From Nocardioides_B sp963781695 (GTDB lineage: Bacteria; Actinomycetota; Actinomycetes; Propionibacteriales; Nocardioidaceae): a DNA stretch of 64,000 nt. Made by a program: the position numbers and the translations under genes. This document shows, piece after piece, positions 40,431 through 49,202 of the stretch. Location of the stretch: positions 1,550,001 through 1,614,000 of the forward strand of contig CAWAGE010000007.1 of NCBI GenBank assembly GCA_963781695.1, given 5' to 3'. Within the stretch, counting starts at the first letter, position 1; each line of letters opens with the position of its first letter. The notes below the pieces were generated by a model. It saw only the letters and a list, made by a program, of their open reading frames with translations. It was not told the DNA's origin and did not search any database.

Positions 40431-41444
40431 ATGACCGAGGCGGTGCAGGGGCGGGCATCGACCCACGTCCCAGGGGGCGCGGCCGACCGCGCGGTGTCGG
40501 CGCAGCGGGCCGCGCAGCGCCAGGAGCGGGTGCGTCTCGGCCTCGACGAGCTCGACCTCTGGCTCGCGGATCAGGTGCGCGGTGGCCTGGCCTCGCTGCA
40601 ACGGGCCGGCTACCGGCGTGTCGACACGATGGCGGCCCGCCTGGTCGACGCGCAGGCTCCCGGGCTCGCCGGGCTCCTCCGGGCGCTGCCCGCCAGCCTG
40701 GTCGGCGAGGGCTGGCCCGGTCGCGCGCTCGAGCAGCTGGCCCTGCTGCGGCTGCTGGTGGCCGCCCACCGGCGGCTCGAGGAGCTCCCGGGCCCGCTGG
40801 CGGCGACGGTACGGTCCCGGGTCGGCTACCCGACCGCCAAACGGGCGGTGTTGGAGACGCCCGGCGTCCGGGACGAGTGGGCGGTGCTGGGAGCACTGGA
40901 CGTGACCGAGGAGCGGCTCACCAGCCGCCGGGTGTGGCTGCGCGGTCGGCGCACCGGCCGGTGGGTGCTGCTGCTCAGCTTCGCGGTCGGCGCAGCCGGT
41001 CTCGACACCAGCATGGAGCCGGGCACGACCGTGGAGGCCGCGGTGCACCGCTACCCGGGTGCCGGGCAGCTGCGCGGGCTGGTGGGGGAGCGGTTCGGCT
41101 CCGCGACCGCAGGCGTCGGGGAGGTGCCCACGACCGGCGTCGCCGACGCGGCGCGGGCCTTCGGCCGGCTGCTGGCCGAGGACCCGTGGGCCGAGCGGCT
41201 TCCCGTCGTGCTGGAGGGCGCGCCGCTGCGGCCGAGCCGACCGGACGAGCCCTGGCGGTTCCGCGGCGAGGACGGCGCCGTGGTGCCGCTCGTGCCCGGC
41301 GTCGAGGCGTGGCCGCTGTTGGCGCGCTCGATGGGAGACCCGGTGGCGGTGGTCGCCGAGTGGTCCCGCTCCGGCCTGCGACCGTTGGCGGTGCTCCCGC
41401 ACCCGTTGGACCCGGTGTTCAGCTGCGAGGTGCTGGGTCCGTGA
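40431..41444 (+). CDS. SWIM-cluster protein lacking the SWIM zinc finger
   Basis: The 337 residues resemble the C-terminal part of the SWIM-zinc-finger proteins that open MoxR/DUF5682/VWA clusters in actinobacteria. Examples are LDELDLWLADQVRGGLASL and MAARLVDAQAPGLAGLLRALPASL. The expected Cys/His SWIM motif (CxCx-n-CxH) is absent. The reading frame has a credible leaderless ATG at 40431, and no in-frame SWIM sequence lies upstream. The protein therefore appears to be a genuine SWIM-less form. Function unknown; it is coupled to the next gene by GTGA. Confidence 0.65.
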   Translation: MTEAVQGRASTHVPGGAADRAVSAQRAAQRQERVRLGLDELDLWLADQVRGGLASLQRAGYRRVDTMAARLVDAQAPGLAGLLRALPASLVGEGWPGRALEQLALLRLLVAAHRRLEELPGPLAATVRSRVGYPTAKRAVLETPGVRDEWAVLGALDVTEERLTSRRVWLRGRRTGRWVLLLSFAVGAAGLDTSMEPGTTVEAAVHRYPGAGQLRGLVGERFGSATAGVGEVPTTGVADAARAFGRLLAEDPWAERLPVVLEGAPLRPSRPDEPWRFRGEDGAVVPLVPGVEAWPLLARSMGDPVAVVAEWSRSGLRPLAVLPHPLDPVFSCEVLGP

Positions 41445-42043
41445 CCGGCTGGGAGGAGCTGGTGACCGCGGCGCTGCTCGGGACCGATCGGCGCCCGCTG
41501 CCCGCGCTGCCGCCGGCGGCAGCGGCGCTGGCGACCGCGGAGCGCGACCCGGGGCTCGCGGTGCTGGCCGCCGCCGCCGGTCTCGCCACCTATCGGCGCG
41601 CGAGCGCGTCCCCGGCGACCTGTCCGCCGCCGCGGGCGGCCCCGCGGCAGCGGCTGGACCCTGCCCCAGCCGAGGCGCAGGCGCTGCTCGGGCGGCTGCT
41701 CGGCGGCGGGGACGTCGAGCTCGTCGACGCCTGGCTGCAGGCCTGCGCGCTGCGTGGGCTCGGGGTTCGCCCTGGCCTGTGGTGCCGGTTGGGAGCGGCG
41801 GCGTCGTCGCGTGGCGGAGTCGACCCGCTACTCGTCGGCCCGGTGCTCGGCGAGCGCGGTCTGGCCTTCCTGGCGCAGCACCCCCGCTGGCAGCGGGTGG
41901 CGAGAGCCTGCTCCGAGGCCGCCGACGATCCCCACCTCGGTCCGGCCGGAGCGACGCATCGCCGGTCCGACCCGGCCCGCGGCCGGTCCCTCATCGACCG
42001 GTGCTTCGACGCACCCGTCCCACCACGCCAGGAGCTGCCATGA
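41441..42043 (+). CDS. DUF5691-like protein, apparently shortened
   Basis: The 200 residues begin TGWEELVTAALLGTDRRPLPALP, the usual opening of DUF5691 proteins of these clusters. They continue with Ala-rich helices (LVDAWLQACALRGLGVRP, GERGLAFLAQHPRWQRV). Members I remember are about twice as long and carry a further helical-repeat region, which is missing here. The frame ends with a stop overlapping the ATPase ATG, in an intact-looking ribosome-site context (CCAGGAGCTGCCATGA). The truncation is therefore old and tolerated rather than a recent break. Function unknown. Confidence 0.6.
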   Translation: MTGWEELVTAALLGTDRRPLPALPPAAAALATAERDPGLAVLAAAAGLATYRRASASPATCPPPRAAPRQRLDPAPAEAQALLGRLLGGGDVELVDAWLQACALRGLGVRPGLWCRLGAAASSRGGVDPLLVGPVLGERGLAFLAQHPRWQRVARACSEAADDPHLGPAGATHRRSDPARGRSLIDRCFDAPVPPRQELP

Positions 42044-43134
42044 CCGTCCCGGTCCGTCCCGTCCTTCGGCCCCACGCCGAGCACGAGCACGCCGAGGAGC
42101 TGGTGAGGCTGAGCCGCTGCGACGACCGGCCGCGGCCACCCGGCTGGCGGATGTCGCCGTGGGCGGTGGTGACCTACCTGGTGGGTGGCCGGCTGCCGGA
42201 CGGCAGCGTCGTGGCACCCAAGTACGTCGGCGCCCGACGACTGATGGAGATGGCGGTGGCCACGCTGGCCACCGACCGGGCGCTGCTGCTGCTCGGCGTG
42301 CCCGGCACCGCGAAGTCGTGGGTCTCCGAGCACCTCGCCGCCGCCGTCTCGGGCGACTCGACGCTGCTGGTGCAGGGCACCTCCGGGACGGCCGAGGAGT
42401 CCGTCCGCTACGGCTGGAACTACGCGCGGCTGCTCGCGGAGGGGCCCACCGACGCGGCGGTGGTCCCGTCGCCGGTCATGGTGGCGATGCGCACCGGCGC
42501 GCTGGCCCGGGTCGAGGAGCTGACCCGGATCCCCAGCGACGTCCAGGACGCGCTCATCACCGTCCTGTCCGAGAAGACGCTGCCGGTCCCGGAGCTCGGC
42601 AGCGAGGTGCAGGCCGCGCGCGGGTTCAACGTCATCGCGACCGCCAACGACCGGGACCGTGGCGTCAACGAGCTGTCCTCGGCGTTGCGCCGGCGCTTCA
42701 ACACCGTGGTGCTGCCCCTGCCGGCGAGTGCCGAGGAGGAGGTCGGGATCGTCGCCAGCCGGGTGACGGCGATGGCGGCCGGGCTCGAGCTTCCGGCGGT
42801 GCCGTCGGCGCTGACGGAGATCCGCCGCGTGGTCACGGTGTTCCGCGAGCTGCGCTCCGGGGTCACCGGTGACGGCCGCAGCCGGGTCAAGTCGCCGTCG
42901 GGCACGTTGTCGACGGCCGAGGCCATCTCCGTGGTCACCCACGGGATCGCCCTGGCCCACCACTTCGGGGACGGCAGGCTCGGTGCGGCCGACGTCGCCG
43001 CGGGCGTCGTCGGAGCCGTGGTCAAGGACCCGGTCTCCGACTCGGTGGTGTGGCAGGAGTACCTCGAGGCCGTCGTCCGCGAGCGCAGCGACTGGGCGGA
43101 CTTCTACCACGCCTGCCGGGAGGCGTCCGGGTGA
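42040..43134 (+). CDS. MoxR-type AAA+ ATPase
   Basis: The 364 residues contain Walker A GVPGTAKS (86-93). The Walker B region reads LARVEELTRIPSDVQDAL, with the acidic pair shifted relative to the classical hhhDE. Sensor 1 (FNVIATANDRDRGVNELSSALRRRFN in sections) and a lid domain follow. MoxR ATPases act as chaperones that insert metals or remodel partners together with VWA proteins. Here the partner is probably the VWA protein at 45437. The ATG overlaps the preceding stop (ATGA), and the stop overlaps the DUF5682 start (GTGA). Confidence 0.88.
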   Translation: MTVPVRPVLRPHAEHEHAEELVRLSRCDDRPRPPGWRMSPWAVVTYLVGGRLPDGSVVAPKYVGARRLMEMAVATLATDRALLLLGVPGTAKSWVSEHLAAAVSGDSTLLVQGTSGTAEESVRYGWNYARLLAEGPTDAAVVPSPVMVAMRTGALARVEELTRIPSDVQDALITVLSEKTLPVPELGSEVQAARGFNVIATANDRDRGVNELSSALRRRFNTVVLPLPASAEEEVGIVASRVTAMAAGLELPAVPSALTEIRRVVTVFRELRSGVTGDGRSRVKSPSGTLSTAEAISVVTHGIALAHHFGDGRLGAADVAAGVVGAVVKDPVSDSVVWQEYLEAVVRERSDWADFYHACREASG

Positions 43135-45440
43135 CACCGCCAGGTCCTGGCGCCCGCTCGGTCGTCGGCGCCGGCGCGCCCGGTTGCCAGCCGGCGCACG
43201 AGGTCTTCGGCATCCGGCACCACGGACCGGGGTCGTCCCGGTCGCTGCTCCGGGCGCTGACCGACCTTCGCCCGGACGCGGTGCTGGTGGAGGGGCCCTC
43301 CGACGCGGACCCGCTGCTCGCGGACGCGACGACGGTCGGGGGGCTCGTGCCGCCGGTCGCGCTCCTGGGGCATGTCGCGGACGACCCGGCGCGCGCGGCG
43401 TTCTGGCCGCTCGCGGACTTCTCGCCGGAGTGGCAGGCGATCAGGTGGGCGCACGCGGCGGGGGTGCCGGTCACGTTCTGCGACCTGCCGGCGGCAGTGG
43501 TGCTGGCGCGCCCGGGGGTCGCGGCCGGCGCGGCCCCACGTGCCGGTCGGCCCCGTGACCCGTTGGCCGGGCTGGCGGCCGCCGCGGGCTACGACGACGC
43601 CGAGCGCTGGTGGGACGACGTGGTCGAGTCGCGGCTCGACGGCGCCTCGCCGTTCCCGGCGCTGACCGAGGCGATGGCGGCGCTGCGCGCGGACCAGGCA
43701 CCGAGCGACGACGCCGAGGCGCTCCGCGAGGCGTGGATGCGGCAGGTGCTGCGCCGGACCTGGCGGTCCGGGGCCCGCCGGGTGGCCGTGGTGTGCGGGG
43801 CATGGCACGCGCCTGCCCTGGTCGCGCCGCTGCCACCGGCAGCCGCCGACGCCCGGCTGCTGCGAGGGCTGCCCCGGACCCGGGTGCGGCTCACCTGGGT
43901 GCCGTGGGCACACTCCCGGCTGGCCTCCGCCTCGGGCTACGGGGCGGGGGTGACCTCGCCCGGCTGGTACCACCACCTGTGGACCGCTCCCGACCGGCCG
44001 GTGGCCCGCTGGCTGACCGGGGTCGCGCACGCGCTGCGGGAGCGTGACCTGCCGGTGTCGACGGCCCACGTGATCGAGGCGGTGCGGCTCGCGGACACCC
44101 TCGCCGCGCTGCGCGGTCGGCCGTTGGCAGGGCTGGCCGAGGTCAGCGAGGCGACCCTGGCAGTGCTGTGCGAGGGCGAGGAGCCGCTGGCCCGGTTCGT
44201 CACCGACCACCTCGTGGTGGGGGAGCGGCTGGGCAGCGTGCCCGACGACGTGCCGACGGTGCCCCTGGAGGCCGACCTGGCCCGCAGCTGTCGCACCCTG
44301 CGGCTTCGTCGCGAGCCGGCCGGTCGCACCCTCGACCTGGACCTGCGGCGGCCGCTGGACCTCGCCCGCTCCCGGCTGTTCCACCGGTTGGCGCTGGTCG
44401 GCCTGAGGTGGGCGGTACCGGCCCGCAGCGCGGTCCGGGCCACCGGCAGCTTCCGCGAGACCTGGCGGCTGGCCTGGCAGCCCGAGCTGGCGGTGTCGGT
44501 GGTCGAGGCCTCCCGGTGGGGGACGACGGTGGAGTCCGCGGCCCAGGCCGCGGTCCTCGACCTGGCCGAGCGTGCCTCGCTGCCCGACCTGACCGCTTCC
44601 CTGCGCAGCTGCCTGGACGCCGACCTCCCAACGGGCCGGGCGGCGCTGCTGGCTGCGCTGGAGCGGCGTGCCGCCCTGGACGGCGACGTCGTGCACCTGA
44701 TGGAGGCGCTGCCGGCGCTGGCATGGTCCCAGCGGTACGGCGACGTGCGGGGCACCGATGTCGCCGCGATCGCCCGGGTCGCCGCCGGGCTCGTGCTGCG
44801 GGTCTGCGCCGCCCTGCCGACGACGCTGACCGGGCTCGACCGGGACGGGGCGGCGACGCTGCGTCGCCGGCTCGACGGCGTCCACGACGCCGTGGCGCTG
44901 CTCGCCCTCGGGCCGGAGCCCCTCGCCAGCCGGACCCGCGAGCGGTGGCTGGGGACCCTGGCGGGGGCGGTAGACCGCGACGACGTGCACGGTCTCCTGG
45001 CGGGCCGCATGGTCCGGCTGCTGCGCGACGCCGGGCGACTCGACGACGTCCCGGCACGGCTGGGACGCGCCCTCTCCCGCGCCGTCCCGGCCGAGCAGCA
45101 GGCGGGCTGGGTCGACGGGTTCTTCGCCGACGGCGCCCTGCTGGTCGTGCACGACCGGGAGCTGCTGGCGCTGCTCGATGGCTGGGTGCGGTCGCTGACG
45201 GAGACTCGGTTCGTCGATGTGCTGCCGATGCTGAGGCGCACGTTCGGGGGCTACGCACCGGCCGACCGGCGGTCGGTGGCGACCGCCGTCCGCCGGCTCG
45301 AGACGGAGGCGGCCGGGCCGGCGTCGCGCACCGGCAGCCCCGGCGACCCCGACGACCTCGACGACCTCGACGACCTCGACGACGAGTGTGGGCTGGTGGC
45401 GCTGGCCACCGTCGCCGCGCTGCTCGGGGCCCGCGCGTGA
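43131..45440 (+). CDS. DUF5682-family protein
   Basis: The 769-residue cytosolic protein opens with FGIRHHGPGSSRSLLRALTDLRPDAVLVEGPSDADPLL (sections). This is the family hallmark and resembles a small hydrolase-like or TraB/Tiki-like fold with a conserved His pair and Glu. VAVVCGAWHAPAL and GVTSPGWYHHLW follow. The rest is mainly helical. The C-terminus has an acidic tandem repeat, DDLDDLDDLDDE. No characterised member is known to me. Constant linkage to MoxR and VWA genes marks it as a client or effector of that system. Confidence 0.75.
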   Translation: MTPPGPGARSVVGAGAPGCQPAHEVFGIRHHGPGSSRSLLRALTDLRPDAVLVEGPSDADPLLADATTVGGLVPPVALLGHVADDPARAAFWPLADFSPEWQAIRWAHAAGVPVTFCDLPAAVVLARPGVAAGAAPRAGRPRDPLAGLAAAAGYDDAERWWDDVVESRLDGASPFPALTEAMAALRADQAPSDDAEALREAWMRQVLRRTWRSGARRVAVVCGAWHAPALVAPLPPAAADARLLRGLPRTRVRLTWVPWAHSRLASASGYGAGVTSPGWYHHLWTAPDRPVARWLTGVAHALRERDLPVSTAHVIEAVRLADTLAALRGRPLAGLAEVSEATLAVLCEGEEPLARFVTDHLVVGERLGSVPDDVPTVPLEADLARSCRTLRLRREPAGRTLDLDLRRPLDLARSRLFHRLALVGLRWAVPARSAVRATGSFRETWRLAWQPELAVSVVEASRWGTTVESAAQAAVLDLAERASLPDLTASLRSCLDADLPTGRAALLAALERRAALDGDVVHLMEALPALAWSQRYGDVRGTDVAAIARVAAGLVLRVCAALPTTLTGLDRDGAATLRRRLDGVHDAVALLALGPEPLASRTRERWLGTLAGAVDRDDVHGLLAGRMVRLLRDAGRLDDVPARLGRALSRAVPAEQQAGWVDGFFADGALLVVHDRELLALLDGWVRSLTETRFVDVLPMLRRTFGGYAPADRRSVATAVRRLETEAAGPASRTGSPGDPDDLDDLDDLDDECGLVALATVAALLGARA
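45351..45386. repeat. 9-bp in-frame tandem repeat (acidic tract)
   Basis: GACGACCTC occurs three times at 45351-45377 and continues into GACGACGAG. It encodes the DDL repeats near the C-terminus of the DUF5682 protein. Confidence 0.8.
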
Positions 45441-46639
45441 GCGCGCCGCGCCCCGAGGACGAGCAGCGGCGCCGCTGGCGGCTGCTGCTGGGCAGCGACG
45501 GGGAAGACGATCTCGGCGGTGGGGGCGGTGAGCTGTCGTCCGACGACGCCGCCATGGACGCGGCCCTGGGCCTGCTCTACGACCAGAACGGCAGCGACGC
45601 GGCACTCGGCCCGTCGGACCGGTCCCGGTCGGCCACGCTCGGACGGTCGGCGCCGCGAGTCGCGCGCTGGCTCGGTGACATCCGCACCTTCTTCCCCAGC
45701 AGCGTGGTGCAGGTGATGCAGCGTGACGCCGTCGAGCGGCTGGCGTTGCACGAGCTGCTGCTGGAGCCGGAGATGCTGGAGGCGGCGCAACCCGACGTGC
45801 ACCTGGTCGGCGTGCTGGTCGGGCTGAACCGGCTGCTCCCCGAGCGCACCCGGACGACGGCGCGGGCGGTGGTGCAGCAGGTGGTCGACCAGGTCGAGGC
45901 GCGGGTCGCCGACCGCACCCGATCGGCGGTGGCCGGTGCCCTGGACCGGTCGGCGCGCACCCGCCGGCCCCGGCACGCGGACATCGACTGGAACCGCACC
46001 ATCGCGGCCAACCTGCGGCACTACCTGCCCGAGCAGCGGACCGTGGTCCCGGCCCGGCTGGTCGGCTGGGCCCGCGGGTCCCGGGTGGTGGCCAAGGACG
46101 TCGTCGTCGCGATCGACCAGTCCGCCTCGATGGCGGAGTCCGTGGTCTATGCCTCCGTGTTCGGGGCGGTCCTTGCCGGGATGCGAACCGTCCGCACCTC
46201 GCTGGTCGCCTTCGACACCGCCGTCGTCGACCTCACCGACCTGCTCCACGACCCGGTCGACGTCCTGTTTGGCTGCCAGCTCGGCGGCGGCACCGACATC
46301 AACGCGGCGCTGGCCTACTGCGCGTCGCTGGTGACCCGTCCCCGGGAGACCGTGCTGGTGCTGGTCTCCGACCTCGTCGAGGGCGGCGTCGCCGGCGAGC
46401 TGGTGCGTCGCGTCACCCGGCTGCGGTCGGACGGGGTGACCGTGGTGGTGCTGCTCGCCCTCTCCGACTCGGGTGCGCCGGCCTACGACCACGACCATGC
46501 CGCCGCCCTCGCGGCCGTCGGGGTGCCTGCCTTCGCGTGCACGCCGGACGCGTTCCCCGACCTGCTGGCCCACGCCCTGGGCGGCGGCGAGCCCACCGGT
46601 TGGGTCGACACGTCGCGCCCGACCGACCCGCCGCCCTGA
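45437..46639 (+). CDS. VWA-domain protein of the MoxR cluster
   Basis: The 400-residue protein has an N-terminal helical region (residues about 1-210) that includes LGDIRTFFPSSVVQVMQRDAVERL. A von Willebrand A domain follows with a complete MIDAS: VVAIDQSASMAES (DxSxS), GGGTDINAAL (T) and VLVSDLVEGG (D). No signal peptide or membrane anchor is seen, so it works in the cytosol, in the style of CoxE/YehP proteins paired with MoxR ATPases. The GTG overlaps the DUF5682 stop. It is the last gene of the five-gene unit. Confidence 0.88.
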   Translation: MSAPRPEDEQRRRWRLLLGSDGEDDLGGGGGELSSDDAAMDAALGLLYDQNGSDAALGPSDRSRSATLGRSAPRVARWLGDIRTFFPSSVVQVMQRDAVERLALHELLLEPEMLEAAQPDVHLVGVLVGLNRLLPERTRTTARAVVQQVVDQVEARVADRTRSAVAGALDRSARTRRPRHADIDWNRTIAANLRHYLPEQRTVVPARLVGWARGSRVVAKDVVVAIDQSASMAESVVYASVFGAVLAGMRTVRTSLVAFDTAVVDLTDLLHDPVDVLFGCQLGGGTDINAALAYCASLVTRPRETVLVLVSDLVEGGVAGELVRRVTRLRSDGVTVVVLLALSDSGAPAYDHDHAAALAAVGVPAFACTPDAFPDLLAHALGGGEPTGWVDTSRPTDPPP

Positions 46640-46685
46640 CCGGGACGGTGCCGGCGGGGTCGTGAGGTCCGCGTCCGGGAACCCC

Positions 46686-47015
46686 TCAGCCGCGCTGGGA
46701 ACCGCCTGCGACGGTGTAGGACCACACCTCGCTGGAGATGCCGACAGGCTTCGAAGCCTCGCCGCCCTCACGCTCGGACTGGGAGCGGTGCCCGTGGCTG
46801 AAGGCGGGCGAGCTCATCCAGGCGGCGAACGACTCCTCGTCGACCCATCGGGTCACCACCAGCCAGGTGGTGCGGTCGTCGGTGGGCTTGAGCAGCTCGA
46901 AGCCCTCGAAGCCGTCGGCGCCGTCGACGGCGCCGGCGCGGGCCGCGAAACGGTGGGCGAGCTCGTCCCCGGAGTCGGCGGGCACGGTGATGGCGTTGAT
47001 CTTGATGACGGTCAC
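46686..47015 (-). CDS. MhuD-like heme-degrading monooxygenase (ABM family)
   Basis: The 109-residue protein closely resembles mycobacterial MhuD along its first 80 residues. Shared features are KINAITVPADSGDELAHRFA, with the active-site Asn at N7, the Trp at W66 (EESFAAWMSSPAF) and a proximal-type His at 74 or 76 (FSHGHRSQS). MhuD opens heme without releasing CO and frees iron. Other antibiotic-biosynthesis-monooxygenase-fold enzymes are the alternative. The C-terminal 30 residues differ from MhuD. The GTG lies two bases from a palindrome (47018-47027). Confidence 0.8.
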   Translation of the reverse strand: MTVIKINAITVPADSGDELAHRFAARAGAVDGADGFEGFELLKPTDDRTTWLVVTRWVDEESFAAWMSSPAFSHGHRSQSEREGGEASKPVGISSEVWSYTVAGGSQRG

Positions 47016-47017
47016 GC

Positions 47018-47027
47018 CACGATCGTG
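47018..47027. promoter_or_regulatory. Palindrome at the start of the MhuD-like gene
   Basis: CACGATCGTG is a perfect 10-bp palindrome two bases upstream of the GTG at 47015. It could be an operator or part of a ribosome-occluding structure. No Fur/IdeR-like consensus is recognisable. Confidence 0.3.
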
Positions 47028-47174
47028 CCACCCTGCGTCACGGCGCTCCCGTCCGGTGGGGCGGGACTCCGGCCGTGGCTGGCGGCAGGCTCACCGTGTG
47101 CGCCCGGGACCGGCGTCGCCCCGGGGTCGTGCTCGCGCCGGGAGGCGGCTCCCACCGCGGAAACGGGACGGGCC

Positions 47175-47582
47175 TCAGCAGGCGGCGATCACGGTGATCT
47201 CGACCGCCATGCCGGGCAGGGCCAACGCCCCCACCTGTGTCGCGATGCCGCCGGCCGGCGGTGTCGTCCCGGCCCGGACGAAGCGGGTCGCCACCTGCTC
47301 GTGACCGCCGCCCCCGAAGTAGGCGGCCAGGTCGGTGGCGTGGACGTCGTAGCGGACGACGTCCGCCAGCGTCATGCCGGCCTCGGTGAGCACGGCCTCG
47401 ACGTTGTCCATGGCCCGGGCGGCCTGCCCGGCGATGTCCGCTACCTCGGCCAGGTTCCCCTCGGCGTCGAGTGAGCCTTGCCCGGCGGCGTACAGCGTCC
47501 GGTGCGGCCGGTCGACGACGACCCCCTGGGAGTATCCGAGCGGCTCCTGCCAGGTCCACGGGTTGACGGCCTGCTTGTTCAT
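47175..47582 (-). CDS. RidA-family protein lacking the catalytic arginine
   Basis: The 135 residues have the YjgF/Rid fold: GYSQGVVVDRPHRTLYAAGQGSLDAEGNL, QAARAMDNVEAVLTEAGMTLADVVRYDVHATDL and LALPGMAVEITVIAAC, in sections. RidA proper has an Arg in a PxRSxVxVxxLP strand that binds the imine's carboxylate. Here that strand reads GGIATQVGALALPG, with no Arg. The protein is therefore a divergent Rid subgroup, not a standard enamine/imine deaminase. It lies 54 bases downstream of the FAD oxidase gene and probably acts with it on an oxidised amine or alcohol product. GAGAGAGGA precedes the ATG. Confidence 0.85.
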   Translation of the reverse strand: MNKQAVNPWTWQEPLGYSQGVVVDRPHRTLYAAGQGSLDAEGNLAEVADIAGQAARAMDNVEAVLTEAGMTLADVVRYDVHATDLAAYFGGGGHEQVATRFVRAGTTPPAGGIATQVGALALPGMAVEITVIAAC

Positions 47583-47613
47583 GACTGACGTCCTCTCTCT
47601 GGGTCTCGGGGCT

Positions 47614-47632
47614 CCGATGTCGGCGACATCGG
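47614..47632 (-). promoter_or_regulatory. Perfect hairpin between the FAD oxidase and Rid genes
   Basis: CCGATGTC-GGC-GACATCGG forms an 8-bp stem with a 3-base loop in the 54-base gap. It could tune downstream expression as an attenuator or stabilise the upstream message. Confidence 0.45.
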
Positions 47633-47636
47633 GGTG

Positions 47637-49064
47637 TCAGCGGCCGACGGGCCGGTTGCTGCGGATGGTCCCCAGCGGGTCGCTCTCCCGCTTCGCGAGC
47701 TGGAGCCGGGCGCGCGTCTCGCTCGCCCACCACCGGCCGGGGTCCTCGCCCGCCTCCAGGAAGTTCAGCAGCGTGCGGCCGCTGGCCACCGGCGCGACGG
47801 CCGAGCTGATCTCGTCGAAGCGGCTGCGGATGGCCTCCTCCTGCTGGGGTGCGACGGGAACGCCGAGCGCGAACAAGGTGTAGTCCTCGGTGACGGGGCC
47901 GTGGGCCCCGGGCTCGCGGTCCTCCCGGGCGAAGGCCCCACCGAGGTGCCGCACCTGCACGATCGGCAACGGGAAGCCGGTGTCCGGCCCGACCGAGGCG
48001 ACCAGTGCGTCGACGGTCCGCTCGTCCAGGCGGGTGAGCAGGTGGGAGCGCTGCATCCCCGGCATCGGCTCGGTCGGCTCGTCGGCGACCCCGCCGAGCC
48101 GTGCCAGCGGCACGTCGCCGAGCAGGTCCAGAGCGAGGTCGGGGATCGCGCGGAACGGCGCCAGCAGCACCTTGGCCTCCGCCCGCGGCCCGAGGAAGGC
48201 CACCGCCACCGAGGCGAACGCCTGGCCCCGGACCGCCTCGGGAACCTCCGGCAGCGGCGGGAACCGGTAGGCGTGGAACCAGACCGTCAGCTCCTCCGGC
48301 GCCGCCGCCGTCACGTCGGCGAACGCGCACAGCACCTCGGCCGTCCGCGCGACGGGCCACAGCAGTCGGCCGCCGAACAGCTGGGGGGCGGGGTGGAGGG
48401 CGACCTCCATCCGGGTGATGATCCCGAAGGCGCCGCCGCCGCCGCGCAGCGCCCAGAACAGCTCCGGGTCCTCGCTCGCGTCGACCCGTCGGAGCCGGCC
48501 GAGTCCGTCGACCAGCTCGATGGTGACGATGCTGTCGCTGCCCAGTCCGTAGCGGCGCCCGAACCAGCTGATCCCTCCGGTGACGGTCATGCCGACCACC
48601 GTGGGGTCGGGGTTCGACCCCGCCAGGAAGGTGAGACCGGTCCCGTCGAGGGCCGCCAGCAGCTCGCCCGCCTTGACCCCGGCCCCCACCCATGCGGTGC
48701 GGCGTCGCACGTCGACGTCGATGTCGGCCAGCGCCCGGGTGCGCAGCAGCAGGACGTCGTCCAGCGTGTCGTTGGCGCCGTGCCCGGTGGGCTGGGCGGT
48801 CACCTGCACGCCGTGGCTGTCGGCCCACCGGACGGCTGCGATCACGTCGTCGGCGTCGCGGACCTGCAGCACCGCCATCGGGTGCTGCTCGATGTTGACC
48901 AGCCACGGCGTCGAAGCCGCCGCCCAGCTCGGGTCCCCGGGCACGTGCAGCCGGCCGGCGACCCGTCGTCGCAGGTGCCGCAGCGGGGTGGACCGTCCCG
49001 GATCGGGGTCGGCGACGGGGGTCTCGCCGGTGGCGGTCGGAGTGGGGGACATCGTCTCGGACAT
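47637..49064 (-). CDS. FAD-binding oxidoreductase, BBE (berberine-bridge-like) type
   Basis: The 475-residue enzyme has a PCMH-type FAD domain (about 60-230): PWLVNIEQHPMAVLQVRDADDV, TGHGAND with the His that can bind FAD covalently, and WVGAGVKAGELLAALDG, RGGGGAFGIITRMEV. A BBE tail follows near the C-terminus (LLNFLEAGEDPGRWW). Such enzymes oxidise alcohols, sugars or amines with oxygen. The ATG at 49064 was preferred because GAGAGGAG lies just upstream. A frame from 49151 adds 29 residues without support. Its neighbours are a large BTAD-AAA regulator upstream and a Rid protein downstream. Confidence 0.87.
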   Translation of the reverse strand: MSETMSPTPTATGETPVADPDPGRSTPLRHLRRRVAGRLHVPGDPSWAAASTPWLVNIEQHPMAVLQVRDADDVIAAVRWADSHGVQVTAQPTGHGANDTLDDVLLLRTRALADIDVDVRRRTAWVGAGVKAGELLAALDGTGLTFLAGSNPDPTVVGMTVTGGISWFGRRYGLGSDSIVTIELVDGLGRLRRVDASEDPELFWALRGGGGAFGIITRMEVALHPAPQLFGGRLLWPVARTAEVLCAFADVTAAAPEELTVWFHAYRFPPLPEVPEAVRGQAFASVAVAFLGPRAEAKVLLAPFRAIPDLALDLLGDVPLARLGGVADEPTEPMPGMQRSHLLTRLDERTVDALVASVGPDTGFPLPIVQVRHLGGAFAREDREPGAHGPVTEDYTLFALGVPVAPQQEEAIRSRFDEISSAVAPVASGRTLLNFLEAGEDPGRWWASETRARLQLAKRESDPLGTIRSNRPVGR

Positions 49065-49202
49065 CGAGGGCTCCTCTCGGTGGGGGACGGCTCGGCTGCT
49101 ACGAGCCGGTGCCACCGAGGGTGCGCGCCGGTACTTGCCGACGACCTTCACCGCACTTTCCCAGCCCGGACGGGTGACCGGTCGGTTGCCGGCCGGGTGC
49201 GA

